From: CAVYXK01 sp963708245
Lineage (GTDB): Bacteria > Pseudomonadota > Alphaproteobacteria > Acetobacterales > Acetobacteraceae
NCBI GenBank assembly: GCA_963708245.1
Contig: OY970201.1
Span: 372,001 to 436,000, forward strand
DNA: 64,000 bases
Direction of reading: 5' to 3'
The notes beneath the pieces were generated by a model. That model was not told the DNA's origin. It ran no database searches and was given only the letters and a program-made list of their open reading frames with translations. Positions 1 to 8,365 of this stretch are shown in pieces. A program made the position numbers and the translations under genes. The stretch's first letter is position 1. Every line of letters starts with the position of its first letter.

Positions 1-2
1 AT

Positions 3-3000
3 GTGGACCGGGCGCGCTTCGGCGGTGGCGTCTTCTCGGTTGCGGAATTGCGTCCTGTGGCTGGGGCGGTCTGTGCCGCCCGGCTGATCAGCGACGTGGA
101 TGCGATCAATCTGACGGATCAGGAAGGCAAGGCGGATATTCCCGGCTATCGCTCGCTAGATTTGTTTCCGCCGGAGAAAGTTCAGGCCGTTCTCTGTCGG
201 CGCGTATTCGATGCAGCGCCGGAGCCGGAAACGGTCGATTACGCGCACCGCACGACGGCGGAATTCCTGGCGGCGGAATTCCTTGCCTCCCGCGTGCGCG
301 AGGGCCTTCCTCTCGGCCGCGTTGTGGCTCTGATGGGGGTGGATGGGCACCCGGCGTCGGAACTGAGGGGCTTGCACGCCTGGCTCGCAGTGCATTTGCC
401 CGAGCACGCGAACGAGCTTATCGAAGCCGATCCCTATGGCGTGCTGACCTATGGCGATGCCGCCTCGTTGTCGCCCTCGTCCTGCGCTGTCCTTGTACGC
501 GCCCTCGACAGTCTCTCGCGCACCAATCCGTGGTTTCGTTCGGGGAATTGGCAAGCGCTGCCGATCGGGGCGCTCGCGCGGCCGGACATGGTCAGCGAAT
601 TTCGCGCTATCCTCAACAATCCCAGCTCAGGCTTCGGCGTTCGCTCGGTCGTGGTCGATGCGCTTGCGCTCGGGACGCCGTTGCCGGCGATGCTGCCGGA
701 CCTTGAAGCGGTGCTTGCGCGGCAGGCCTCGCCCTATGCCGAACGGCTGCACGCTCTCGAGGCGCTCTTGCGCCTCGGCGACGCTGGAAAGGCTGCAGTC
801 CGGACTGTCTTTGACACGCAGCTCGGTAATTCCGTGAACGATCTGCGGCTGCGCGCGGCGATCGTGCAGGCGCTCTACGGGGATCCCTATGGCCCGGATG
901 ACGTGATCGCGCTGGTCGAGGCCTCTTTCCGCGCCCAAGGCACGATCAGCAGCGGCATGCTGTGGTCTTTGGCTGACGCCCTTCCGGAGCGGGATCTGCC
1001 GGCGATCCTTGACGGCATCGAGCCGCCGGCGACAGCAGACCAGGCTGGCTCTCACCGTACGAGCCGAGAGGCGGGCTCGCTCTACGCGCGCGTTCTCGTG
1101 CGCGCCTGGTCGAACCCCGACCTGTTCGAGCCGGCCCGCGTCATGGGATGGCTGCGCAAGCGGGCCGCTTTCAAAGGTGGCGTTGGCGAAAGCCGCGCGC
1201 GCGACCTGCGCACAGCGATGCGAGCCACGCCCGAGCGGCTACGCGCACTTGCCGAGGATTTCTTTAACCGCGTTCCGATGGATGAGAACCGTTGGCTCGC
1301 GTTTATCCGTTTCCGCGAAGCAACCTTGTTTGAATTGAGCCCGGAAGCGCTGGCCGAGATCGCTATCCAGGCTTTCGATGCCGCTGAAACAGGAAGCGAC
1401 CGGCGCCTGTTCCTCTATGGAGTCGCCCTTTCGCTGTCGTTCCAGATCGCATCTTTCCACGGGACGACGGTTTTCGATGATCTTTACCTGCGCGCCGACA
1501 ACGATGCGGCGCTTCGCGCCGCGCGCGACGCCGCGGTGGTTACGATGCTGCCGGCCAACTCTTACACGGGCCGCTCGGGACGGGCCGCGCAAAACCAGGA
1601 CAGTCGTGCGCGGCAGCAGCAGGAGTTTGACCAGAACATTGAGCAGGTCCGCAGCGGCGCGCACCTTGGCTGGCTCAATCACCTGGCCTTTATCTACTTC
1701 GCCCTTTATAGTGACACGGATCGCAGCCTCTCGCCGCGCGCCAGGATTGCAGCGTGGCTTGGCGAGGAGCGCGTCGACGCAGCGCTCGAAGCGCTGGCCG
1801 CGACGCTGTTGCGTAACGATCTCCCCAACTTTAGCGATGTGATGACGCTCATCGCAGATCATCAGCATTATGACTGGTGGTACGCGCTTGTCGCGGGGCT
1901 GAACGAGCGTTGGGCGGCGGGACAGGGGCTGGCCAACCTCTCCGACGATTTTCTCAAAGGCATTCTAGTGTTCGATATTGCCAATCCGGTTTCGCTCCGG
2001 GAAGGAAACACGGAGCAGTTGGTAGTCCATCCCTGGCGCAAGGCGTTGACGGAGCGCCAACCTGAACTCGTGCGGGATGCCTATTTTGCCATCGCGCAAT
2101 TGCGCCTTTCCCGCAACGAACAATTCGTTGACGGCTTGCGCGAGCTTCTGAACGAGCCTGCTTTTGAGCCGTATCTGCCGGCGATTGTTCCGGATTTGCT
2201 GCGGCAATTCCCCAACGCAGATCCCTTCAGGCTTGGCGACCTTCTGGATGCGGTCGCCGAGCTGCCGACGGCGTATCAAGATTTCCTGCAACTCGCGGCC
2301 CCGGTCATCTCCGGAGCGGTGGCCGTCGATCAGCGGCAGCGCGATCTTTGGCTGGTGACGGCCTATGTGATGGCACCCGCGCGGTTCGAGAGTGATGTCC
2401 GGCAGCGCGCGGCCGTGCGGCCTGGCCTTGTTTTCGATCTGCGCGACAGGAGCGGTTGTGCGCGCCGGGGTCAGCCCGATCATGCCCTGCCGCTGCCGAT
2501 GGTCGAATTCATGGCGCGGCTGACGGGATCGCTCTTCCCCGATACGCCGCATCCCGTTGAGAGCTGGTGGGGCAACACCAATGCCTGGGATGCATCGGAG
2601 CATTTTCGAGCGCTTATCAACATGATTTCGGCTTCGCCGAGCCCAGCGGCAACCGACGCTCTCCAGCGGCTTGAAGCTGATCCTCAACTTGCCTCCTATA
2701 ATCCGCATCTGCTGCATGCACTTGCCAGTCAGCGTCAGCGTCGCCGAGAAGCCGAATATGACCGGCCCGATTGGCCGCAAACAGTCCGCGCGCTCGCCAA
2801 TCGGGAACCCGCGACTGTGGCCGATCTCCATGCGCTGCTTGTGGCCCAGTTGCGTGATCTTGAGCGCCGGATCGCGCGGGCGAACACCGACATCTTCAAG
2901 CAGTTCTGGAATCTCGATGCCCGCGCCAAACCGACATGCCCGCGACCCGAGGACGCGTGTCGTGATGATATCGTCACCCTATTGAGGCCTGTACTGCTTC

Positions 3001-3365
3001 CACTCGGCGTCACAGTTGAGCCAGAAGGGCATATGGTGGCGGACAAACGGGCGGATATCTCGGCTGCCATGCCAGGGCGCAAGATTCTCTGTGAATTGAA
3101 GCGTGATTATCATGCGGAGGTTTGGACGGCGATCACGGGGCAGCTTGAACGCTTCTATGCGCATGATCCTGAAGCCAAAGGGTTCGGCATTTACGTCGTA
3201 TTCTGGTTCGGAGCGAAGCGGCCCAGGCAGATACCCACGCAGCCCAACGGCATGCAGCCGCCGAAAACTGCTGCCGAGATGAAAGGCATGCTTCAATCGC
3301 TTCTACCAGAGGATATGCGCCGGCGCCTATCTGTCATCGTCTTCGATGTTTCTGGCGAACTTTAG
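3..3365 (+). CDS. STAND/NACHT-like protein with C-terminal PD-(D/E)xK nuclease-like domain (5' partial)
   Basis: The frame is open at the left edge, so the N-terminus, and with it any P-loop NTPase domain, lies outside the window; 1120 codons are visible. Near residues 80-95 is a motif reading YAHRTTAEFLAAEFL, which resembles the HRTFQEFLAA-type motif following the winged helix of NACHT/STAND NTPases. Residues ~100-950 are a long, mostly alpha-helical, Leu/Ala-rich region consistent with HEAT/TPR-like sensor repeats. Near residues 1018-1034 an Asp (ADIS) is followed about 14 residues later by CELKRD, which fits the D...ExK core of a restriction-endonuclease fold. In known bacterial STAND proteins a sensor plus NTPase controls such an effector, usually in phage defence. 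That role is inferred from architecture only. Two small unknown genes lie downstream on the other strand. Confidence 0.6.
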   Translation: MDRARFGGGVFSVAELRPVAGAVCAARLISDVDAINLTDQEGKADIPGYRSLDLFPPEKVQAVLCRRVFDAAPEPETVDYAHRTTAEFLAAEFLASRVREGLPLGRVVALMGVDGHPASELRGLHAWLAVHLPEHANELIEADPYGVLTYGDAASLSPSSCAVLVRALDSLSRTNPWFRSGNWQALPIGALARPDMVSEFRAILNNPSSGFGVRSVVVDALALGTPLPAMLPDLEAVLARQASPYAERLHALEALLRLGDAGKAAVRTVFDTQLGNSVNDLRLRAAIVQALYGDPYGPDDVIALVEASFRAQGTISSGMLWSLADALPERDLPAILDGIEPPATADQAGSHRTSREAGSLYARVLVRAWSNPDLFEPARVMGWLRKRAAFKGGVGESRARDLRTAMRATPERLRALAEDFFNRVPMDENRWLAFIRFREATLFELSPEALAEIAIQAFDAAETGSDRRLFLYGVALSLSFQIASFHGTTVFDDLYLRADNDAALRAARDAAVVTMLPANSYTGRSGRAAQNQDSRARQQQEFDQNIEQVRSGAHLGWLNHLAFIYFALYSDTDRSLSPRARIAAWLGEERVDAALEALAATLLRNDLPNFSDVMTLIADHQHYDWWYALVAGLNERWAAGQGLANLSDDFLKGILVFDIANPVSLREGNTEQLVVHPWRKALTERQPELVRDAYFAIAQLRLSRNEQFVDGLRELLNEPAFEPYLPAIVPDLLRQFPNADPFRLGDLLDAVAELPTAYQDFLQLAAPVISGAVAVDQRQRDLWLVTAYVMAPARFESDVRQRAAVRPGLVFDLRDRSGCARRGQPDHALPLPMVEFMARLTGSLFPDTPHPVESWWGNTNAWDASEHFRALINMISASPSPAATDALQRLEADPQLASYNPHLLHALASQRQRRREAEYDRPDWPQTVRALANREPATVADLHALLVAQLRDLERRIARANTDIFKQFWNLDARAKPTCPRPEDACRDDIVTLLRPVLLPLGVTVEPEGHMVADKRADISAAMPGRKILCELKRDYHAEVWTAITGQLERFYAHDPEAKGFGIYVVFWFGAKRPRQIPTQPNGMQPPKTAAEMKGMLQSLLPEDMRRRLSVIVFDVSGEL

Positions 3366-3637
3366 CGAGTGAGACGTAGCGGGCCTCGCAGCAACCGGTG
3401 AGGCTATGCAAATTGTCCACCGCATACGGGCCGAGTTACAATCATCTCCAGCCGCTCAACACCGTCCTCCGCGAACGTCGGCTTTCGGCCAAGCACCGCC
3501 GTCGAAGCCTTGATCATCGTTGATCCCAGTTTCCGGGCCGATAATGAACGACAGGTCGACACCCTGTTGCATTATCGCCTTCCAATGGGCGTCATCAGGG
3601 TACGCAGAGGCGCGCGAGGGGCGTCCCGAGATGGACT
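3366..3637. other. Intergenic; possible minus-strand coding tail
   Basis: No gene can be assigned. On the minus strand a stretch ending with TGA at 3456-3458 reads like protein (for example MQQGVDLSFIIGPETG from an ATG at 3572) and continues upstream into the 3' end of the next gene in another frame. It could be a small overlapping gene or the displaced tail of a broken one. No convincing ribosome binding site was found. Confidence 0.2.
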
Positions 3638-3955
3638 CTAGCTGCCACTCATCCGTCCAAATGCCATTGCGTCGCGATTTTGCTGCATCAGCAACGTGAT
3701 GCTCGGGACTTTTTCGAAGCCAAGGCCACGTGGCGGCTCGTCTTCCGAGCCCTGCACGACGTGTGCGTAGCTCTCACCAGCCACTTTCTCCCATTTGCCG
3801 GCGGGTTTGCGCACCTCAAGGTTGACCACCGTCGCCTTCAGCACAAGACGCACAATGGGATCGTTCGGCGCGCCCGGCTTTGTCAGGCTGGGATGGCCTG
3901 CGATGACCCGCCAGCCATTCGCCAGCGCCCAAACGGTCAGTTCTTCCTTTGTCAA
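3638..3955 (-). CDS. Hypothetical protein, 105 aa
   Basis: A small soluble protein that begins MTKEELTVWALANGWRVIAG, with no signal peptide or membrane segment. The amphipathic start followed by alternating charged and hydrophobic stretches (IVRLVLKATVVNLEVRK) looks like a compact alpha/beta domain. I do not recognise the family. The next gene (79 aa) lies 30 bases upstream on the same strand, so the two are probably cotranscribed. The composition is protein-like and unlike the shadow frames around it. Position beside a STAND-type gene and a vapBC remnant suggests an accessory or defence-type neighbourhood, but no function is shown. Confidence 0.5.
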   Translation of the reverse strand: MTKEELTVWALANGWRVIAGHPSLTKPGAPNDPIVRLVLKATVVNLEVRKPAGKWEKVAGESYAHVVQGSEDEPPRGLGFEKVPSITLLMQQNRDAMAFGRMSGS

Positions 3956-3985
3956 TGCCGATATCCTCTCCGGTTTGAATGAGGC

Positions 3986-4225
3986 TCAGGAACGCGGCGA
4001 TCGCTTCCCCTTGCCCCCCTGCTCAGACCGCGCTTGCCACAACGCCATGTCCGCTGCCTTGCTGAATGCCACTCGGACACCCGTGCTACCCCGGCTCACC
4101 CGGATCTTGCCCCCATTCTGCGCCTTGTGCTCGGCCAGCCATTTCATGACTTCCGGATCCTCGCTGGTCTTGCCTTCGAACTCGAGCACTCCGACGATCT
4201 CTTCCTCTTTGCGGCGCTTTACCAT
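3986..4225 (-). CDS. Hypothetical protein, 79 aa
   Basis: The frame is open further upstream, but that part is Arg/Ser-rich and looks non-coding, so I place the start at the ATG at 4225 (MVKRRKEEEIVGVLEFEGK). The protein is highly charged and has a conserved-looking core, WLAEHKAQNGGKIRVSRGST, then a Lys/Gly/Arg-rich tail. It has no membrane segment. The basic ends could bind nucleic acid, but no known domain is recognisable. It lies 30 bases upstream of the 105 aa gene and is probably in the same operon. Confidence 0.45.
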   Translation of the reverse strand: MVKRRKEEEIVGVLEFEGKTSEDPEVMKWLAEHKAQNGGKIRVSRGSTGVRVAFSKAADMALWQARSEQGGKGKRSPRS

Positions 4226-4413
4226 CGTGTATGCTTTCTTGACGTTTCTCGGGGGCGCGTCGCCTGCTTCGACGGGCCATTCAGGGACCCGCGTTGCGAG
4301 CCACGGCGATTTGCCCGTCTGTCGCGCTGCGACTGGATGTCGGCTTTTTGCGCTCTCCGCCCGAAAGCTGCCAGTCCGCTCTCGGCCACACCAAGCCACC
4401 AGAAAACGCGTGC

Positions 4414-4641
4414 CTTGCCGAACAACTGATGGACATCGGGCGGCATTGCGCGAGCCTTCCTGGCCTCGACACGTGCAGCGCTGATGAGATCGTCGGCTAC
4501 GACGAAACCGGCGTGGCGTTGACGTAGTTGTCGATACGTCTGCGCTGGTCGCGATTCTGCTGGCCGAACCGGATGCCGAACGGTTCGCGACCGCGCTCGC
4601 CAACGTGACCGCCCCGCTGTCGATTGATCATTTTCGACGCC
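4414..4641 (+). pseudogene. vapBC toxin-antitoxin remnant
   Basis: Residues LAEQLMDIGRHCASL followed by SADEIVGYDETG match the C-terminal part of PSK-type VapB antitoxins, ending at TAG 4525-4527. Overlapping it in another frame from about 4518, VVVDTSALVAILLAEPDAERF is the N-terminus of a VapC PIN-domain nuclease, including the first catalytic Asp. No start codon remains for the toxin, its similarity fades after about 40 residues, and VapB has lost its N-terminus. The pair is therefore dead. The break lies just left of the first insertion sequence. Confidence 0.6.
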
Positions 4642-4729
4642 TCGGCACTGATCAGCGCGTCGCTCAACGTGACTCGAAACCGCTCGGCCGGGCCAGCGCC
4701 TCAGCACCTCTGTCACTTGCGGCCTCCAA

Positions 4730-4745
4730 GATAGTAATTATAACC
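4730..4745. repeat. Target-site duplication, left of IS copy A
   Basis: The 16 bases GATAGTAATTATAACC here are repeated exactly at 6258-6273 on the other side of the element. The length is unusually long for a target duplication. Confidence 0.85.
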
Positions 4746-4928
4746 TGTCGATAGCTAATTAAGTTGTCCGGTTTACGTAGCACATCAGTTGTCCGCTTGT
4801 TTCCGGTCCGTTCCCAAGAGGCAGGGACAGAACGGCGGCCGTTCTGGCGGCAGGTCAGGCGGGCCGTTGGCTGGTGACGGGCGCGTCTTCTTCAACTCAT
4901 GAAATCAATTTCCTTCTTTTGCTGATGC

Positions 4929-4979
4929 GCCTGTGGAGTTGTGGGCAACGCTCTTCCGTTGCCCAACAAATCCACAGGC
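4929..4979. terminator. Long hairpin inside IS copy A
   Basis: Arms GCCTGTGGA and TGTGGGCAACG pair with GCGTTGCCC and TCCACAGGC, giving a near-perfect stem of about 20 bp just past the transposase stop. No U-tract follows. It may block read-through into the transposase or act as a structural end signal. This copy carries a one-base insertion (CCCAACAAA instead of CCCACAAA) in one arm. Confidence 0.55.
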
Positions 4980-4998
4980 GAGCCGGACCCAAGCGCGA

Positions 4999-6180
4999 TC
5001 ATGCCGCCGCGTCCAACGCCGCCATCCGCAGCGCCCCCTGCGCGTCATAGCGTCCCAGGCAGCGCGGGCCGTGGAACACCGCGTGGCTCCCGTCGTGATA
5101 TTGCCGCACCTTCACCCGTGCCTTCACGAAATGAGCACGCAGCGGCGACGGTGGTATCTGCAGCTTCATCCGTCGCCACGAAACCGTGTTGTCGCGGTCC
5201 ACCTGGCGCTCCTCCTGGATACACAGAATTTCCCGCAGATCGACACCAGCAACGGCGACGAAAGCCGATCCCTCCTGCTCCGCCTTCACCGCAAACTGCG
5301 CGTTGTGCGCCGGCAGGTAGCAATCCCGAATGAACCGGTTGGCCTCCGCAACCGTCGTGATCCCAGCCAGCGCCAGCTCCTTGACCAGGCGATCCTGTAA
5401 CGTCTGAAACAGCCGCTCCGAACGACCACGGGCCTGCGGTGAGTAGGCCGCAATGTGCTCCACGCCCAAATGCGCCAGCGCCCGCCCAACCTGTGTCGGC
5501 CGCTTCCGGTCAACCGGGCCGCCAAACTCCGGCGTCACGAAGTAGTGGCTGCCCCGATCCGTATAGAGGCTCAGCGGCAGGCCATGCGCGCCAAACACCT
5601 CCAGCAGAGCCTGGAACGTCGATTCCGTGCCTTCCTCCGCTACCAAAAACCCCGAGTAGATCACGTTCGTCGCGTCGTCCATCGTCACTATCAGGTCCAG
5701 CGTCTCCCGCCCCGCCAGCCATTCATGGCGCGACCCATCCTGATGAAGCATCATTCCAGGCAACGGCCGTCGCGGCCGCTTGCGCCGGTGTGCGCCGCGC
5801 CGCGCGGCGCGCTCCAGAAGCCCCTTCGATTGCAGGAACGCCTTGGTCCACGTGTAGCCCCAGCGGAAACCGTGGCGGCCCACCAAGTGCTCGTGAAAGT
5901 GCTTCGCCGTGAACCCGCTGTAACGCATACGATACAGCCGCTCGACCTCCTCCTCCCGGTCGACCGGAACCCGCTTCCCAGACGCCCGACCAAGCCGCCG
6001 GTCCAGAAGACCGGCCGCCCCGCACTCTTCGTAGCGCTGTTGCCAACGACGGAATGTCCGCTCGCTGATCCCAAGCAGCTCCGCCGCTTCGCACTGGTTG
6101 AGTTCGCTCGCTTCATACCGCTCCAGCACGCTCCCGAACTTGATCACTCGCACACCCTGAAGGGCTTCCGACCGGCGCAT
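4999..6180 (-). CDS. IS transposase, DDE type (copy A)
   Basis: This 393 aa transposase cuts and joins the ends of the surrounding element. Residues ~1-60 form a helix-turn-helix (SQAEAAELLG-like region: QCEAAELLGISERTFRRW). The DDE core shows HQDGSRH, LYTDRGSHYF and ARGRSERLFQTLQDRLV, supplying the two Asp and the Glu. I start it at the ATG at 6180 because GGGAG sits five bases upstream; the longer frame begins with TTG four codons earlier. The protein is identical to the copy at 11700-12881. It looks intact and probably active. Confidence 0.9.
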   Translation of the reverse strand: MRRSEALQGVRVIKFGSVLERYEASELNQCEAAELLGISERTFRRWQQRYEECGAAGLLDRRLGRASGKRVPVDREEEVERLYRMRYSGFTAKHFHEHLVGRHGFRWGYTWTKAFLQSKGLLERAARRGAHRRKRPRRPLPGMMLHQDGSRHEWLAGRETLDLIVTMDDATNVIYSGFLVAEEGTESTFQALLEVFGAHGLPLSLYTDRGSHYFVTPEFGGPVDRKRPTQVGRALAHLGVEHIAAYSPQARGRSERLFQTLQDRLVKELALAGITTVAEANRFIRDCYLPAHNAQFAVKAEQEGSAFVAVAGVDLREILCIQEERQVDRDNTVSWRRMKLQIPPSPLRAHFVKARVKVRQYHDGSHAVFHGPRCLGRYDAQGALRMAALDAAA

Positions 6181-6257
6181 CCGGGCTCCCAAAAGGAACC
6201 ATCATCACCGGACAGATCGTGCGCTACCTAAACCGGACATACCGTGTGCTACCGACA

Positions 6258-6273
6258 GATAGTAATTATAACC
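6258..6273. repeat. Target-site duplication, right of IS copy A
   Basis: Exact repeat of 4730-4745 (GATAGTAATTATAACC). It directly abuts the -35 box of the next promoter. Confidence 0.85.
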
Positions 6274-6302
6274 TTGACAAAGAGAGTCATTGACTGTATA
6301 TT
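6274..6302 (+). promoter_or_regulatory. Sigma-70-like promoter, near-consensus
   Basis: TTGACA (6274-6279), a 17-base spacer and TATATT (6297-6302). The expected start of transcription, about 6308-6310, is within a few bases of the ATG at 6312, so the message would be essentially leaderless. The insertion sequence sits immediately upstream but its target duplication leaves the -35 box intact. Confidence 0.65.
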
Positions 6303-6311
6303 GCCCCCACA

Positions 6312-7040
6312 ATGTCCGCCAGCACCCCACCGAACCACACCAACCTCGCCGACCAACTCCCGGCCGACGTCTACTATCAGCTTATCCACTCGCTATGCCT
6401 TACGCTCCCGGCGCCGCTCACCGACAGTCCCGAAGACCTCGCCCGGCGAAACCATTCCGCCATCGCCCGCATCGCCGCGCTCTGCCCGGCCAACGCCGCC
6501 GAGGCTGACGTTGCCGCCCAACATGTCGCCGCCTCCGAACAATGGAAGGACAGCCTGCGTCTCGCCCAGGAAGCGGACACAACGTCATACTGGGCACAGA
6601 AGTGCCGCGCCCAGGCCAACAGCATGATGCGCCAGGCGAACAGTGCACTCAGGCTGCTGCTCCGCATGCAGACCGCCCGAGAGAAGCGCGAGAAGAACCA
6701 GGAAGCCCACGACCGCGCCGCCTGGACCGAGCATTGCGCCATCGCCCTGATGGCACAGGCGCTATCACCGCAGCCAAACCCGGCGGCGATTGCCAAGCCA
6801 CCGACACCGGCGCCAAAGTCGCAATCGGAACCCAAGCTGGTGGACAAACCGCAGTCCGACCCGGTCGCCGCCACCCAGCATGACACAACCGTTTCTCCAC
6901 AAAGGGCCGCGCTGCTCCGCCTGATGGAGAGATTAAACAACCTCCCTCCCGACGGCGACTTGGTTCAGTCGCTCATCACCGCCCTTCTCCCGCCTCCCAC
7001 CACGCCGGACCGCCAGTTCGCCGAAGCCTCCACGGCCTAG
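6312..7040 (+). CDS. Hypothetical protein, 242 aa, helical with Pro-rich tail
   Basis: A soluble protein with an alpha-helical first 150 residues, containing a charged segment MQTAREKREKNQEAHDRAAW that may form a coiled coil, then a Pro/Ala/Lys-rich linker (residues ~155-205) and a short helical C-terminus. There is no signal peptide. A near-consensus promoter lies just upstream with almost no leader, and I see no Shine-Dalgarno, so it may be translated as a leaderless message. I do not recognise a domain. It lies between the two IS copies. Similar Pro-rich hypothetical proteins are, as I recall, common in acetic-acid-bacteria genomes, but I cannot confirm that here. Confidence 0.65.
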   Translation: MSASTPPNHTNLADQLPADVYYQLIHSLCLTLPAPLTDSPEDLARRNHSAIARIAALCPANAAEADVAAQHVAASEQWKDSLRLAQEADTTSYWAQKCRAQANSMMRQANSALRLLLRMQTAREKREKNQEAHDRAAWTEHCAIALMAQALSPQPNPAAIAKPPTPAPKSQSEPKLVDKPQSDPVAATQHDTTVSPQRAALLRLMERLNNLPPDGDLVQSLITALLPPPTTPDRQFAEASTA

Positions 7041-7314
7041 CCCGACGCCCGGGCTGCGCGTGCCACAAAGTCGTGGACGGCACCCTTCTTCGCCCGCCAT
7101 GACGACCGCGTGCCCCCTGTCATCGCGTCCACCGCGAAGGCAATGGCAAGCAATCTCCCGCAATTCCACGCAATCCCATCCAACCACGCGCCACTTGTGC
7201 GCGTCGGCGGCACATCCGCGGCTTCCCCCCAAGCTATCTCACCACCTGATCCAACCATCTCGCGTACAGCGAAATGAGACGACGATGAGACGTCCTTCTC
7301 AAAGGCGGCCGGTA

Positions 7315-7620
7315 TCAGTCGTCGTCGAATGCCGCAGTCAGATCGTGCCCGCCGTAAAGGATGCGGTCGATCGTCACCGTCCCGGCACCAACGTGGAAGG
7401 CGACGGTGACCCGCCTTGCCATGCCGATCACCCGCAGGCCGTGCCGTATATCGTCACGGCGCACGCCGCGTTCGGAGAAAGTTGCCAGGCCCCGACACAC
7501 TGCCTCGATCCGCTCGACATAGGCGAATGCACGCTCGCGGCTGCCGTGCTCAGCGATGTAGTCATAAAGCTCGATCAGGTCCGCCTGCGCCTCCGGCGCA
7601 AAGGCGACGCTATGCGCCAC
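7315..7620 (-). CDS. parE: RelE/ParE-family toxin
   Basis: The 101 aa product starts with GTG (MAHSVAFAPEAQADL) and matches the ParE fold: an N-terminal FAPEAQADLIELYDYIAEHG helix pair, then ERIEAVCRGLATFSERGVRRDD, a conserved GLRVIGMARRVTVAFHV strand region and the terminal IDRILYGGHD. ParE toxins poison DNA gyrase. It overlaps by about ten bases the end of the antitoxin reading frame, the usual parDE arrangement. The toxin itself looks intact, while the antitoxin is frameshifted (next entry), which is odd if both are expressed. Confidence 0.85.
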   Translation of the reverse strand: MAHSVAFAPEAQADLIELYDYIAEHGSRERAFAYVERIEAVCRGLATFSERGVRRDDIRHGLRVIGMARRVTVAFHVGAGTVTIDRILYGGHDLTAAFDDD

Positions 7621-7896
7621 GCTTGGCTTTCAGCCGTTTCGCGTGATGCGCACGCAGGGTTTGAAAGACCTGATCAGCCGGAATCGCGCGGGAGGGATCT
7701 GCCTGCAGGGCGTCATAGACGGGTGCCACCTCCTCACGCAGCCAACGCTCGACCGCGGCGTCCCGCTCCTGCAAGGCACGCAACCCCGCCGCACGACCTC
7801 GCTGGCCGATGCATAGGTTCCTTCAGCGACCAGCGCATCGATGTAGCCCGCCTGTTCGGCGGGCAGGCTGATCGTGCGTTTCTCGACAGCAGCCAT
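7610..7896 (-). pseudogene. parD: ParD-type antitoxin, frameshifted
   Basis: From the ATG at 7896 the product begins MAAVEKRTISLPAEQAGYID and continues through ASASEVVRRG, a typical ParD ribbon-helix-helix. At that point one base is missing. In the next frame the expected C-terminal half continues (LRALQERDAAVERWLREEV, then AIPADQVFQTLRAHHAKRL) and stops with TAG at 7610-7612, overlapping parE. In the open frame the DNA-binding part survives but the toxin-binding tail is replaced by unrelated residues. This is either an inactivated antitoxin or a sequencing error near 7790. Confidence 0.8.
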
Positions 7897-7939
7897 GGCG
7901 TCCTCCGCTTCGGAGAGACTAGCACATGGTAGGAAGACT

Positions 7940-8113
7940 TCATACCGCAACCTGCCGCCCCACGGGCCGCAGCGGCATGGTTGTCAGCCTGCCGTCACAG
8001 CGAGCGGCATCGTGCCGCGTCCCGCGAGCGACGCCGCGCATTTCCTCCCGCAACTCAGTCAGGGGGGCCGCGTCATCGTCGTCGTCCTCCATCTCCAACT
8101 CGACCTCTTCCAT
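7940..8113 (-). CDS. Possible small acidic protein, 57 aa
   Basis: Starts MEEVELEMEDDDDDAAPLTE with a GGGGTGAG ribosome binding site just upstream, and has a more basic C-terminal half. There is no recognisable domain. It lies upstream of parD on the same strand. Evidence is only the start signal and a plausible composition. The rest of the 7897-8365 gap shows no gene. Confidence 0.25.
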   Translation of the reverse strand: MEEVELEMEDDDDDAAPLTELREEMRGVARGTRHDAARCDGRLTTMPLRPVGRQVAV

Positions 8114-8365
8114 CTGGAGCTCACCCCTTCCCTGCCCGCCCCAACCAGCCGGCACGCAAGGTCTCCTGAAGATCAACCGTTCGTTTACCGTTTTGCCGTC
8201 ACATGGCGTGGAACACCGAATTTGGTGCTCGGCCCTGCCAGAACGGCCGATCGTGGGGGAATGAATGCGCTTGCAGTCGCACAGCCGTATTGCGCGGCCG
8301 GTTGAAGGCGCCGTTCCAGCGCATCCCCCCACGTCCGACAACCCTCACAGCAGATAGAATCCCAC

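Larger units (their letters stand above)
4746..6257 (-). mobile_element. Insertion sequence copy A (ISNCY-like, 1512 bp)
   Basis: The element starts TGTCGATAGC and ends GCTACCGACA. The two ends are imperfect inverted repeats sharing TGTCGRTAGC and the inner GTCCGGTTTA-GTAGC block. A perfect 16 bp direct duplication flanks it. It carries one transposase gene on the minus strand. The right half of this window holds a second copy (11623-13133) in the opposite orientation; where I compared them they differ by one base, an extra A near 4965 in this copy, outside the transposase. Family assignment to ISNCY is by recollection of similar transposases. Confidence 0.9.

Noticed and set aside
4219..4716. 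Minus-strand frame of 165 codons overlapping the vapBC remnant
   Set aside because: Arg-rich, no recognisable domain, and the plus strand carries VapB/VapC similarity over the same bases.
5455..6231. Long plus-strand frame opposite the transposase in copy A (also in copy B)
   Set aside because: It is the antisense shadow of a high-GC transposase gene and has no ribosome binding site or known domain.
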